From Arthrobacter sp. ISL-72 (lineage in GTDB: Bacteria > Actinomycetota > Actinomycetes > Actinomycetales > Micrococcaceae): a stretch of DNA of 64,000 nucleotides. The position numbers and the translations under genes are program-made. Below are positions 1 through 8,265 of the stretch, in pieces; the first letter of the stretch is position 1, and each line of letters begins with the position of its first letter. Where the stretch lies: contig NZ_JAGGPP010000008.1 in the NCBI RefSeq assembly GCF_018613755.1, forward strand, positions 248,001 through 312,000, written 5' to 3'. The notes below the pieces were generated by a model. That model was given only the letters and a program-made list of their open reading frames with translations, was not told the origin of the DNA and searched no databases.

Positions 1-388
1 CCAGGAGCGCCGGGGCCCAGAAACCCCAGCCCGGGACCAGCGCCGTGGGAAGGCAGCCGATCAGGAACGTGGCAATGCCCATGGTGAGCAGCGAGGCCAC
101 CAGGGTACCCTTGCGGCCGAACTTGTCCCCGAAGTGGCCGAAAACGATGGAGCCCAGCGGACGGGCGATAAACGCGACGCCAAACACTGCGAACGAGCTC
201 AGCAGCTGGGTCGTTTCATTCTGTCCCGGGAAGAACAGCCTGGGGAACACCAGTACGGCCGCCGTGGCGTAGACGTAGAAGTCGTAGAACTCCACGGTGG
301 TGCCGATCAGGCTGGCGACGATCACCCGCCCGCGCGAGTTAACCTGCTTGGCCGACCCCGGCTGGGGTGAAGTGGCAGTGGAAGACAT
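1..388 (-). CDS. MHS-family MFS transporter, N-terminal part (cut by window edge)
   Basis: The minus strand reads from an ATG at 388 into the window edge, giving about 129 residues of the N-terminus. The start MSSTATSPQPGSAKQVNSRG is followed by the hallmark GTTVEFYDFYVYATAA, then a second helix and the loop GHFGDKFGRKGTL. These are the first helix and the signature loop of metabolite:proton symporters, the MHS branch of the major facilitator superfamily (citrate, shikimate, proline-betaine and similar substrates). The substrate cannot be told from this fragment. It is divergent from narK, with 280 bp between the two starts. Family assignment is firm; the specific role is open. Confidence 0.85.
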   Translation of the reverse strand, partial: MSSTATSPQPGSAKQVNSRGRVIVASLIGTTVEFYDFYVYATAAVLVFPRLFFPGQNETTQLLSSFAVFGVAFIARPLGSIVFGHFGDKFGRKGTLVASLLTMGIATFLIGCLPTALVPGWGFWAPALL

Positions 389-474
389 GTAGTAACGCTT
401 TCGTGAGAACCGGGCGTCCATCCCAGGAGGCTGCCCGGCTAAGGGATACATAGGTCTCAATAATAGTTCCGCTG

Positions 475-489
475 GTCCATCGACTGGAC
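475..489. promoter_or_regulatory. Inverted repeat upstream of the MHS transporter gene
   Basis: GTCCA-TCGAC-TGGAC is a 5-bp inverted repeat with a 5-nt spacer, and a further GGTCCAT copy lies at 494-500. It sits about 87 bp before the transporter start, a plausible operator position. No specific regulator is indicated. The rest of 389-668 holds the GlnR-like box described separately and no convincing gene. Confidence 0.3.
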
Positions 490-581
490 AAAGGGTCCAT
501 GATGCGGACGGCGCGGATCGTCTCACGATAAGGGCTGCCCGGCCCGGCCTAACGCCCCCACAGAAGCCCTGATAGGCAAAC

Positions 582-619
582 TTCACAGCACGTTAACAAA
601 CGGCGACTGTTCACGAAAC
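582..619 (+). promoter_or_regulatory. Putative GlnR box upstream of narK
   Basis: Half-sites spaced every 11 bp read TTCAC (582-586), TTAAC (593-597), CGACT (604-608) and GAAAC (615-619). This matches the actinobacterial GlnR layout gTnAC-n6-GaAAC repeated, equivalent to AC-n9-AC, at three of four half-sites. The 11-mer GTTCACGAAAC at 609-619 recurs exactly in the nirB promoter at 12017-12027. GlnR activates nitrate and nitrite assimilation genes under nitrogen limitation in Streptomyces and Mycobacterium, so the position fits. This is sequence inference only. Confidence 0.55.
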
Positions 620-668
620 GCGCCGTCTCTACCGTGGAAGGACAACAAACCCCCCAAGGAGGTACACC

Positions 669-2144
669 GTGACTGTTGAACGCAACGGAGATGCCGGAGC
701 CGGCAATTCCCCTGAAACTGGCTCCGAACCGTGGCACGGGAGCGTTGCCACATCATCCAGCGCACAGCCCGGCACTACCCGCACCGCTGACGCCCCCGCC
801 CTTGAAATCCGCCCCGGCCGCTGGATCGCCAACTGGGATGCGGAGAACAAGGACCAGTGGGAATCAGCCGGACGCTCCATCGCCCGCCGGAACCTGAACT
901 GGTCCATCTTCGCCGAATTCCTCGGCTTCGTCGTCTGGCAGCTCTGGTCCATCGTGGTGGTCCAGCTCCCGGCAGCAGGCTTCACGTTCTCCACTTCTGA
1001 AATCTTCTGGCTGATCTCCATGCCCAGCCTGGTGGGTGCCACACTCCGCATCCCCTACACGTTCATGGTTCCCAAGTTCGGCGGCCGCAACTGGACCATC
1101 GTCTCGGCGCTGCTCCTCCTGATCCCCTCCACCGGGCTCGCGCTGTGCGTCTCCAACCCGGAGACACCGTTCGGAGTCATGCTCCTGGTCGCTGCCCTTG
1201 CCGGCTTCGGCGGCGGCAACTTCGCCAGCTCCATGGCCAACATCACGTTCTTCTACCCGGCCCGCGAAAAGGGCTGGGCGCTCGGCCTGAACGCCGCCGG
1301 CGGAAACCTCGGCGCCGCCATTGCACAGCTCGCAGTTCCGATCGCCATCACGGTCCTGGCCGCCGGCACGGTGAACCTCCCCGTCGCAGGCCTCATGTGG
1401 GTCCCGCTGATCCTGCTTGCCGCGTTCGGTGCCTTCAAGTACATGAACAACCTCACCAGCGCCAAGGGCGATGTGGCCGGATCCGTGGCCGCGCTCAAGG
1501 AACCGCACCTGTGGGTCATGGCGCTGCTGTACATCGGCACCTTCGGCTCATTCATCGGCTTCGCCGGTGTGTTCCCCAAGCTCATCAAGGACTACTTCCC
1601 CGCTTTCTCCTCCATCGGAGTGGGAACGGTCGCACTCTCCCTGGCTTTCCTCGGCCCGCTGGTCGGTTCGCTGGCCCGCCCGTACGGCGGACGCATGGCG
1701 GACCGGATGGGCGGCGCCCGCATGACGGTTACCGCTTTTGCCTCCATGGCGGTCATCACGCTCACCATGATCTGGACCCTGCCGCTGAAGAACTTCTGGC
1801 TCTTCCTGGCCCTGTTCCTCATGCTCTTCACCGCGAGCGGCTTCGGAAACGGCGCCACGTACCGCATGATCCCGGTCATCTTCGCCACCAACAGCCGCGC
1901 CGCACGCAAGGGCGCCAGCTCAGTGCAGACCCAGCGGCTGGCGTCCTCGGCCCTTGGACTCATCTCCGCCATCGGCGCCTACGGCGGATTCGTTATCCCG
2001 CAGGTGCTGAACGCCTCGAACACCGCCAGCGGCTCCTACACCCCGGCGTTCTACGGCTTCGTCGGAGCCTATGTGCTGATGCTGGCCGTGTGCTGGTTCT
2101 GCTACATCCGCAACGCCAACCGAAATGCGATGGGACACGTCTAA
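669..2144 (+). CDS. narK: Nitrate/nitrite transporter NarK
   Basis: This 491-residue protein is an NNP-family major facilitator that imports nitrate and/or exports nitrite across the cytoplasmic membrane. About 60 hydrophilic residues precede twelve predicted membrane segments. The family features are GFGGGNFASSMANITFFYP (a nitrate-signature-like glycine-rich motif in helix 5) and a second one in helix 11 around ASGFGNGATYRMIP. The GTG start at 669 follows a strong AAGGAGGT ribosome site. It is immediately followed by the nitrate reductase gene, with one base between stop and start, so transport and reduction are co-transcribed. A GlnR-like box lies at 582-619. Confidence 0.93.
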   Translation: MTVERNGDAGAGNSPETGSEPWHGSVATSSSAQPGTTRTADAPALEIRPGRWIANWDAENKDQWESAGRSIARRNLNWSIFAEFLGFVVWQLWSIVVVQLPAAGFTFSTSEIFWLISMPSLVGATLRIPYTFMVPKFGGRNWTIVSALLLLIPSTGLALCVSNPETPFGVMLLVAALAGFGGGNFASSMANITFFYPAREKGWALGLNAAGGNLGAAIAQLAVPIAITVLAAGTVNLPVAGLMWVPLILLAAFGAFKYMNNLTSAKGDVAGSVAALKEPHLWVMALLYIGTFGSFIGFAGVFPKLIKDYFPAFSSIGVGTVALSLAFLGPLVGSLARPYGGRMADRMGGARMTVTAFASMAVITLTMIWTLPLKNFWLFLALFLMLFTASGFGNGATYRMIPVIFATNSRAARKGASSVQTQRLASSALGLISAIGAYGGFVIPQVLNASNTASGSYTPAFYGFVGAYVLMLAVCWFCYIRNANRNAMGHV

Positions 2145-2145
2145 C

Positions 2146-4410
2146 ATGACCAAAAGCGCCGATACGCACTGCCCCTACTGCGCCTTGCAGTGCGCCATGA
2201 CGCTGAAGTCCCCGGCGGCCCCTGCCGCAACCGGTCTGACCCCGGCTACCCAGCCGGGGTCAGACCCCGTGCCGGCTCCGGCCGCAAACCTTGCGCCAAA
2301 CCAGGCAGCGCCGGAACTGGATGCACCCGTGTTGGAAGTGTCCGGACGCGACTTCCCCACCAACCGGGGCGGCCTATGCCGGAAGGGCTGGACATCGGCC
2401 TGGCTGCTGAGCCACCCCGGGCGTGTCACCGAGCCCATGCTGAAGGGCTCCGACGGCGTCCACCGACCTGTCAGCTGGGATGACGCCCTGAAGCTCATCA
2501 CTGCTGCGGTCAAGGACACCCGCGCCCGCTACGGCGCGGACGCCGTCGGCGTATTCGGCGGCGGCGGCCTGACCAACGAAAAGGCCTACCAGCTGGGGAA
2601 GTTCGCCCGGCTTGCCCTGGGCACATCCAGGATCGACTACAACGGCCGGTTCTGCATGTCCTCAGCGGCCGCGGCCGGGATGCGGGCGTTCGGCGTTGAC
2701 CGCGGGCTGCCGTTCCCGCTGGAGGCGCTGGACACCGCCAGCACCATCCTGATGCTCGGCTCCAACGTTGCCGAGACCATGCCGCCCTTCGTGCAGCACC
2801 TCCAGGGAGTGCGCGACGCCGGCGGGCTGATTGTGGTGGATCCCCGCCGCTCAGCCACGGCGGCGTTCACGTCCGACGGCGGCGGCCTCCACCTCCAGCC
2901 GCTGCCGGGCACGGACCTCACCCTCCTGCTGGGCCTTTCCCACGTGGTGATCCACGAAGGTCTGGCGGACACCGAATTCATCCAGGCGCGCACCAGCGGC
3001 TTCGAAGCCCTGGCCCGCAGCGTCAACGCCTTCTGGCCCGAACGCGTCCAGTCCCTGACCGGCGTGCCCGCGGACATGATCCGCGAGACGGCCCGCAGGC
3101 TGGCCCACGGTGCCACCCGGGGCGGAAGCTACATCCTCACAGGCCGCGGCGTGGAACAGCACGTGGACGGAACGGACACCGCCACCGCCGCCATCAACCT
3201 GAGCCTGCTGCTGGGCCTGCCGGGTTCGGCGCGCAGCGGCTACGGCACGCTGACCGGCCAGGGCAATGGGCAAGGCGGCCGCGAGCACGGCCAGAAGGCC
3301 GATCAGCTCCCCGGCTACCGCAAGATCACCGACCCCGCTGCCCGCGCGCACATGGCCAAGGTGTGGGGTGTGCCGGAATCCCTGATTCCCGGCCCCGGCC
3401 TCCCCGCCGTCCAGCTCCTGAAGTCCCTGGGACAGCCCGACGGGGTCCGCTGCCTCTTCGTGCACGCCTCCAACATCGCCGTGGCCTCCCCCGATGCCAA
3501 CGCCGTCATCGACGGGCTTCGCAGCCTGGACTTCCTGGTGGTCTGCGATTTCTTCGTCTCCGAGACGGCGGCCGAAGCCGACCTCATCCTCCCGGTCCTG
3601 CAGTGGGCCGAGGAGGAAGGCACGCTGACCAACCTCGAGGGGCGCGTCCTGCGCCGCCGCCGCGCACTGGAGCCGCCGGCAGGTGCCCGGAGCGAACTAT
3701 GGATCATGGCCCGGCTCGCCGAAGCGCTCGAGGCTCCGTCCACTTATAGCGAGGATCCGGAGACGGTGTTCGAGGAACTGCGCCTGGCCTCCGCCGGCGG
3801 TCTCGCTGACTACTCAGGGATCGACTACGCCATGCTGGACCGCGGCGAAGCCGCCTACTGGCCCTACCCCGCCGGCAGCACCGGCACGCCGCGGCTCTTC
3901 CTGGACAGCTTTGCGCATGCCGACGGCAAGGCGGTCATGACCCCGGTGGCGCCGCGCCGCCGTCGTACTCCTGCCGCGAACCCCGGCCCGGACATGACAG
4001 GCCAGGGCGCCAAGAGCATGACGCTCATCACCGGCCGCCTGCTGGAGCACTACCAGTCCGGGGCGCAGACCCGCCGCGTATCCGAGCTGTTGGCTTCCCA
4101 GCCGGAGGCCAGGATGCAGATCCACCCTGCAGCGGCTGCCTCTATGGGCATCACCGACGGTTCATTCGTCTCGGTGGCCAACGAACGCGGCGAGGTGCTC
4201 TGCCGCGCCGAGCTCAGCACGGCGATCCGGCCGGAGACGGTCTTCCTGCCGTTCCACTTCCCCGAACTCGAAAGTGCCAACCGCCTCACGGAGGCCGCCA
4301 CGGACCCCATTTCCGGGATGCCCGAATTCAAGTTCAACAAGGTGTGGGTGCGGGTGGCCGCGGACGGACTTCAGAACAGCGTTCTTCAGACAACATCGGA
4401 GGCCTCATGA
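2146..4410 (+). CDS. nasA: Assimilatory nitrate reductase catalytic subunit (molybdopterin)
   Basis: The 754-residue product reduces nitrate to nitrite with a bis-MGD molybdenum cofactor and one N-terminal [4Fe-4S] cluster (ligands in HCPYCALQC and, further on, GGLCRKGW). NasA family motifs include GRFCMSSAAAAG, the molybdopterin-binding TGRGVEQHVDGTDTA and TGQGNGQGGREHGQKADQLP. The ATG at 2146 is preferred over an in-frame ATG at 2125 that lies inside narK. The interval between the third and fourth cluster cysteines is enlarged by a Pro/Ala-rich insert of about 35 residues, encoded around a perfect palindrome (2233-2266). Unlike some NasA proteins it has no C-terminal BFD domain; the next gene carries one. 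Cytoplasmic. Confidence 0.92.
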   Translation: MTKSADTHCPYCALQCAMTLKSPAAPAATGLTPATQPGSDPVPAPAANLAPNQAAPELDAPVLEVSGRDFPTNRGGLCRKGWTSAWLLSHPGRVTEPMLKGSDGVHRPVSWDDALKLITAAVKDTRARYGADAVGVFGGGGLTNEKAYQLGKFARLALGTSRIDYNGRFCMSSAAAAGMRAFGVDRGLPFPLEALDTASTILMLGSNVAETMPPFVQHLQGVRDAGGLIVVDPRRSATAAFTSDGGGLHLQPLPGTDLTLLLGLSHVVIHEGLADTEFIQARTSGFEALARSVNAFWPERVQSLTGVPADMIRETARRLAHGATRGGSYILTGRGVEQHVDGTDTATAAINLSLLLGLPGSARSGYGTLTGQGNGQGGREHGQKADQLPGYRKITDPAARAHMAKVWGVPESLIPGPGLPAVQLLKSLGQPDGVRCLFVHASNIAVASPDANAVIDGLRSLDFLVVCDFFVSETAAEADLILPVLQWAEEEGTLTNLEGRVLRRRRALEPPAGARSELWIMARLAEALEAPSTYSEDPETVFEELRLASAGGLADYSGIDYAMLDRGEAAYWPYPAGSTGTPRLFLDSFAHADGKAVMTPVAPRRRRTPAANPGPDMTGQGAKSMTLITGRLLEHYQSGAQTRRVSELLASQPEARMQIHPAAAASMGITDGSFVSVANERGEVLCRAELSTAIRPETVFLPFHFPELESANRLTEAATDPISGMPEFKFNKVWVRVAADGLQNSVLQTTSEAS
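2233..2266. repeat. Perfect 15-bp-arm palindrome inside nasA
   Basis: GGTCTGACCCCGGCT (2233-2247), a 4-nt loop ACCC, then the exact reverse complement AGCCGGGGTCAGACC (2252-2266). It encodes part of a Pro/Ala-rich insert between iron-sulfur ligands. GGGGTCAGACC palindromes resemble dispersed REP/MITE-type elements in many bacterial genomes. Whether this one is dispersed in the host genome cannot be seen here. Confidence 0.6.
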
Positions 4411-6008
4411 GTGAGCAGATTGTAATTGTTGGCTTTGGTCCGGTTGCCGCACGGCTGGTCGATGAACTGCTGCCCGCCGTGCGCAGCGGACTGGCCCGCC
4501 TGACGGTCATTGGCGAGGAGGCCGACGCCGCGTACAACCGCGTGCTGGTGGCCGACCTCGGCGTCGGGCGCACCACTGCCGGTGCGCTGGCACTCTCCGA
4601 CGCTGCGGCGCTGATCGCCGACGGCGTGGACGTCCGGCTCGGCGTCCGCGTCCGCCGGGTGGACCGCGCCCGCCAGCAGGTGGTCCTCACCGACGGCAGC
4701 ACCCCGCATTACGACCGGCTGGTGTTCGCGACGGGCTCGCGCCCGGTAATCCCCAACCTCACCGGAATCAACCCGGATCCGGCGGCGCCCGTGCTGCCCG
4801 CCGGCGTAACGGCCCTGCGCGACCTGCGCGACGCCGAGGTGCTTCGTGAGGCCGTTGCCGGCGGCAAGCGCGTTGTGGTGCTGGGCGGCGGCGTCCTCGG
4901 ACTTGAGACGGCCCTGGCCGCCGCCGAAGAGGGGGCGACTGTCACCGTGGTGCATAACGGAGCGCATCCGCTGGGCCGCAACATCGACCGCGGCGGCGGT
5001 GCGGTGCTGGCCGCCAGCCTGCGCAACTGCGGCGTCCGCATGGCCGGCAATGCGCGCTCCACCGGCGTTGAACACAACGCTCCCGGCGGCGGCTTCTCCG
5101 CCTTGTTGCTCGACGACGGGTCAGCGATCGACGGCGATCTGCTGGTACTGTCCTGCGGCGTCCGTCCGCGCGTGGAGCTGGCGGAGGGCTGCGGGCTGTC
5201 CACGGCCTCGGGCATCCTCGTGGACCACAAGCTGCGGGCCCACCACGAGCCGCACATTTTCGCGATCGGCGACTGCGCCGAAGTCCGCTGCCCGGACCCG
5301 TCCTGCAGTGATTGCCGGGCAGCCCGCGGGCCGTCCGGGCTGGTTGGCCCGGGCTGGCGCCAAGCCGAGTGGCTCGCCGAGTACCTCACGCTCCTTGCCG
5401 AGTGTTCAGCCGAGGGTACCGGTGACGGACCAGTTGAGGCCGGGCCGGTGGAAGCAGCGGAGCTCCTTCCTGAGCTGCCGATGGAAAAGCCGGGCGTGAT
5501 CGTCCTCAAGGCCCGCGGCATGAACATGGCCGTGGCCGGCGACAACACTGCCGACCCGTGGGACGACGAGATCCTGATGGCCGGCGCGGTCAGCAGCCGC
5601 CCGCGGCTGCAGGTTGCCCAGTGGGCTGACCCCGAGCACGGCCGCTACGTCAAGATGACGACGCGCGGCGGCGTGCTGGAAGGGCTGGTGGTGGTGGGCA
5701 TGCCCCGCACCGCGGCGGAACTCGTGTCCCTGTTCGAGCGTGGCGATGAGCTCCCCGCCGACAGGTCCCTGCTGCTGCGGCTGGACGGACCGGACCAGCT
5801 GGCTGCCGCCGGCGCCAGCGACCCCGGGCGTACCGTGTGCCGCTGTGCGGGGGTCACCGGAACGAAGATCGAGGACGCCGTTGTCGATGGCTGCTCAACC
5901 GTGGCCGAGGTTTCCGGCGCCACCCGCGCAGGAACCGGCTGCGGCGGCTGCCACTCCGACATCAAGGACATCATCGAAAAACACTTCCAGGCGGCAGCCG
6001 CCGCCTGA
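4407..6008 (+). CDS. nasB: NAD(P)/FAD oxidoreductase with C-terminal [2Fe-2S] domain, nitrate reductase electron-transfer subunit
   Basis: The 533-residue flavoprotein probably passes electrons from NAD(P)H to the nitrate reductase encoded just upstream. The N-terminal FAD motif IVIVGFGPVAARLVDE, an internal NAD(P) motif VVVLGGGVLGLETALAA and the second FAD motif HIFAIGDCAEV are all present. A C-terminal BFD-like [2Fe-2S] domain has Cys478-x-Cys480 and Cys512-x2-Cys515. An extra CPDPSCSDC cluster near residue 295 could bind metal. The ATG at 4407 overlaps the nasA stop as ATGA, indicating translational coupling. An upstream in-frame ATG at 4344 lies deep in nasA and is not favoured. NirB lacking its sirohaem part has a similar layout, but the context points to nitrate reductase. 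Confidence 0.85.
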   Translation: MSEQIVIVGFGPVAARLVDELLPAVRSGLARLTVIGEEADAAYNRVLVADLGVGRTTAGALALSDAAALIADGVDVRLGVRVRRVDRARQQVVLTDGSTPHYDRLVFATGSRPVIPNLTGINPDPAAPVLPAGVTALRDLRDAEVLREAVAGGKRVVVLGGGVLGLETALAAAEEGATVTVVHNGAHPLGRNIDRGGGAVLAASLRNCGVRMAGNARSTGVEHNAPGGGFSALLLDDGSAIDGDLLVLSCGVRPRVELAEGCGLSTASGILVDHKLRAHHEPHIFAIGDCAEVRCPDPSCSDCRAARGPSGLVGPGWRQAEWLAEYLTLLAECSAEGTGDGPVEAGPVEAAELLPELPMEKPGVIVLKARGMNMAVAGDNTADPWDDEILMAGAVSSRPRLQVAQWADPEHGRYVKMTTRGGVLEGLVVVGMPRTAAELVSLFERGDELPADRSLLLRLDGPDQLAAAGASDPGRTVCRCAGVTGTKIEDAVVDGCSTVAEVSGATRAGTGCGGCHSDIKDIIEKHFQAAAAA

Positions 6009-6053
6009 GGTGAGGTGAGGCGGGCCGCCGAAACTGGATACCGGCTCCCCTGC

Positions 6054-6068
6054 GGGACTTAGGCCCCT
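6054..6068 (+). promoter_or_regulatory. DosR/DevR-like box upstream of the 6134 membrane gene
   Basis: GGGACTTAGGCCCCT fits the mycobacterial DosR motif GGGACTTNNGNCCCT at every fixed position. A candidate -10, TACGGT (6104-6109), lies downstream of it and before the gene start at 6134. DosR (DevR) responds to hypoxia, NO and CO in Mycobacterium. Whether the host has a DosR orthologue is unknown from this window. Confidence 0.4.
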
Positions 6069-6133
6069 TGCCTTCGGACTGCACCCCTGCGTGTCATGGA
6101 AGCTACGGTCCGTGCGTCTGCAGGAGGGCTGCC

Positions 6134-6808
6134 ATGTTCGCCGTTACGATCTACCTGGCCGCGGCCGCACTCCTTGTGGCTGCCGCCGTCATGGGGACGG
6201 TGTGGATGCGGCAGCCGGACCGTTCAATCCGGGTCCGCGCGCTGGTCTGGACCGCAGCGGGCATTATGGCCGCCTTCATGGTCCTCGCCGGCACGTTCAT
6301 CAGCGGCTTCGCCCTGGCCGATCCGGGGGGCGCCGACGGATTCCTGCTGGTGCTGTCCTGGGCTGTCCCCATGACGGCGCTCGCCGTGCTTGCCTGGCTG
6401 CGCCCCGCATGGGCTGCCCGCGTGCTGGCGGTGCTGACCGCCTTGCTGGTCCTCGCCGGCGTGTGGTTCGCCCTGGACTCCGCGTCGTGGCGGGAGTTCG
6501 AGAACGCCAACGGCCCTGTCCGCGCGGTGGCAGTTCTTGTCCTCGCGTTTCCGGCTGCCGTCCTGGGGCTGGACCGGACTGCCGCCGCGGGGTGGCTGCT
6601 GGTCACTCTCGGCCTCGGACCCCTCGGGTTTTCAGCGCTTGGCAGCCTATCCGGAGTGGTTGCCCTCTCCGCGATCAGCGTGGTTCCGCTGATCAGCGGT
6701 CTGTTGTTCCTCGTCGCCGCCAGGATGAGCAGCCGGCAACCCGGCCCCCGCACATCACATGTGGACGTGCAGGCGCCGGGCCGCTTCAGAAATGGAACCG
6801 CTGAGTGA
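6134..6808 (+). CDS. Multi-spanning membrane protein of unknown function
   Basis: The 224-residue product has about six or seven hydrophobic helices of the Ala/Leu/Val-rich type and a short hydrophilic tail, with no recognisable catalytic motif. The ATG at 6134 follows an AGGAGG site (6122-6127) and begins directly with a membrane segment (MFAVTIYLAAAALLVAAAVM). An upstream in-frame start at 6068 would add a Cys-rich leader without a ribosome site and is rejected. The last 54 bp overlap the convergent lpdA gene. A DosR-like box lies 66 bp upstream, which, if real, would tie it to oxygen or NO stress. I do not recognise the family. Confidence 0.75.
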   Translation: MFAVTIYLAAAALLVAAAVMGTVWMRQPDRSIRVRALVWTAAGIMAAFMVLAGTFISGFALADPGGADGFLLVLSWAVPMTALAVLAWLRPAWAARVLAVLTALLVLAGVWFALDSASWREFENANGPVRAVAVLVLAFPAAVLGLDRTAAAGWLLVTLGLGPLGFSALGSLSGVVALSAISVVPLISGLLFLVAARMSSRQPGPRTSHVDVQAPGRFRNGTAE

Positions 6809-8170
6809 CGGGTACACCGTAAAGGTGCTGGCGACGTCGTCGACGTGCAGTTTCTGCTTCACCGCGATGGCGATCGCGAAAATCAGCTCGGACGCGTTCG
6901 CCCCGACCACGACGCCGCCGATCACGGTCCCTGATCCCTTGCGCGCGAAGATCTTGACGAAGCCGTCCTTGACGTTGCGCATCTTGGCCCGGGCGTTGCT
7001 CTTCAGGGAGAGCTTGATGATGTCGCCCTGGTACTTGCCGGACTCGATCTCGGCCTCCGAGACACCCACGGAGGCGATCTCCGGCGACGTGAAAATGTTG
7101 GACGCCACCTGGTGCAGCTTGATGGGTGTCACCTGGTCGCCCATGAAGTGTGCAATGGCAATGCGGCCCTGCATGGCGGCGACCGAGGCGAGCGCCAGGA
7201 CGCCGGTGCAGTCGCCGGCGGCGTAGATGTTCGGGGCTGTGGTGCGGGAGACGCCGTCCACCTTGATGTGGCCGCTCTCGGTCAGCGCCACGCCGGCTTC
7301 CTCCAGGCCGATGCCCGCCGTGTTGGGGATGGAGCCCACACACACCAGGCAGTGGCTGCCGCTGACCTTCGAGCCGTCACCGAGGGTGACCATCACGCCG
7401 TCGTCGGTCCGTTCCACGGTCTCGGCGCGCGAGCGGGACAGCACCTTCACGCCGCGGCGTTCGAAGACTTCTTCCAGCACCTCGGCGGCGTCCGTGTCGG
7501 AGCCGGGAAGCACCCGGTCGCGGCTGGAGATCAGGGTGACCTTCGAGCCCAGGCCGTTGTATGCGGAGGCGAACTCAGCGCCCGTCACGCCGGAGCCCAC
7601 CACGATCAGTTCCTCCGGCAGTTCATCCAGGTTGTAGATCTGTGCCCAGTTCAGGATCCGTTCACCGTCGGGCCGTGCCGTGGGCAGTTCCCGCGGGTGC
7701 GCTCCGACAGTCAAAAGGATGGCGTCCGCCTCGACGGTTTCCGTTCCTTCTGCGGTCAGGACCTCGAGGGTGTGGTTGTCCACGAGCTTGCCGGAACCAT
7801 TGAGGATACGGACATTCTGGTGCTCCAGGCCGGTCTGGATGTCGCGGGACTGCTGGCGCGCGAGGCCGAGCAGGCGGTCGTTGATGTGCTTGAGATCGGC
7901 GCGCATGACCGGAACGAAGTCCCCGCCGTCGACGTCGAACTTGACCCCCAGCTCCCCGGCACCGCTAACGCGGGTCATCAGATCCGCCGTCGCGATCAGG
8001 GTCTTGGAAGGTACGACGTCGGTCAGCACCGCGGAGCCGCCCAAGCCCGCACGCTCAATGATGGTGACCTGCGCCCCTAGCGAGGCGGCCACCATTGCGG
8101 CTTCATAGCCGCCTGGCCCTCCGCCGAGAATTGCGATGCGAGGCGAGCTGAAATCCGGATGCGTAGTCAC
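6755..8170 (-). CDS. lpdA: LpdA-type NAD(P)H:quinone reductase (dihydrolipoamide dehydrogenase homologue)
   Basis: The 471-residue protein has the pyridine nucleotide-disulphide reductase fold, with FAD motif AILGGGPGGYEAAMVA, NAD(P) motif VVGSGVTGAEFA and second FAD motif NIYAAGDCTGV. The redox-active cysteine pair of true lipoamide dehydrogenases is absent: the segment reads GLGGSAVLTDVVPSK. The C-terminal His-Glu pair is also lost (TVYPSLSGSISE). These losses match M. tuberculosis LpdA (Rv3303c), described as a quinone reductase and not a lipoamide dehydrogenase. The start is GTG at 8170, read from 8168-8170. Its 3' end overlaps the convergent membrane gene by 54 bp. The neighbouring punA and phosphohexomutase genes recall the same mycobacterial neighbourhood. 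Confidence 0.85.
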   Translation of the reverse strand: MTTHPDFSSPRIAILGGGPGGYEAAMVAASLGAQVTIIERAGLGGSAVLTDVVPSKTLIATADLMTRVSGAGELGVKFDVDGGDFVPVMRADLKHINDRLLGLARQQSRDIQTGLEHQNVRILNGSGKLVDNHTLEVLTAEGTETVEADAILLTVGAHPRELPTARPDGERILNWAQIYNLDELPEELIVVGSGVTGAEFASAYNGLGSKVTLISSRDRVLPGSDTDAAEVLEEVFERRGVKVLSRSRAETVERTDDGVMVTLGDGSKVSGSHCLVCVGSIPNTAGIGLEEAGVALTESGHIKVDGVSRTTAPNIYAAGDCTGVLALASVAAMQGRIAIAHFMGDQVTPIKLHQVASNIFTSPEIASVGVSEAEIESGKYQGDIIKLSLKSNARAKMRNVKDGFVKIFARKGSGTVIGGVVVGANASELIFAIAIAVKQKLHVDDVASTFTVYPSLSGSISEAARRLHVHM

Positions 8171-8253
8171 AATGATCTATTCTCTACCCATCGGCGGCCG
8201 CACACCAATAACAGGGAGCTGCGCCACTGCTGGGCAGGGCATCGCGGGCACGA

Positions 8254-8259
8254 TAGCTT
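8254..8259 (+). promoter_or_regulatory. -10 element of a probable leaderless punA promoter
   Basis: TAGCTT ends six bases before the GTG start of punA, so transcription would begin at or next to the start codon, and no Shine-Dalgarno sequence is present. The same ten bases, CGATAGCTTG, occur at the same distance before the phosphohexomutase gene (-10 at 9693-9698). Confidence 0.55.
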
Positions 8260-8265
8260 GTATCA

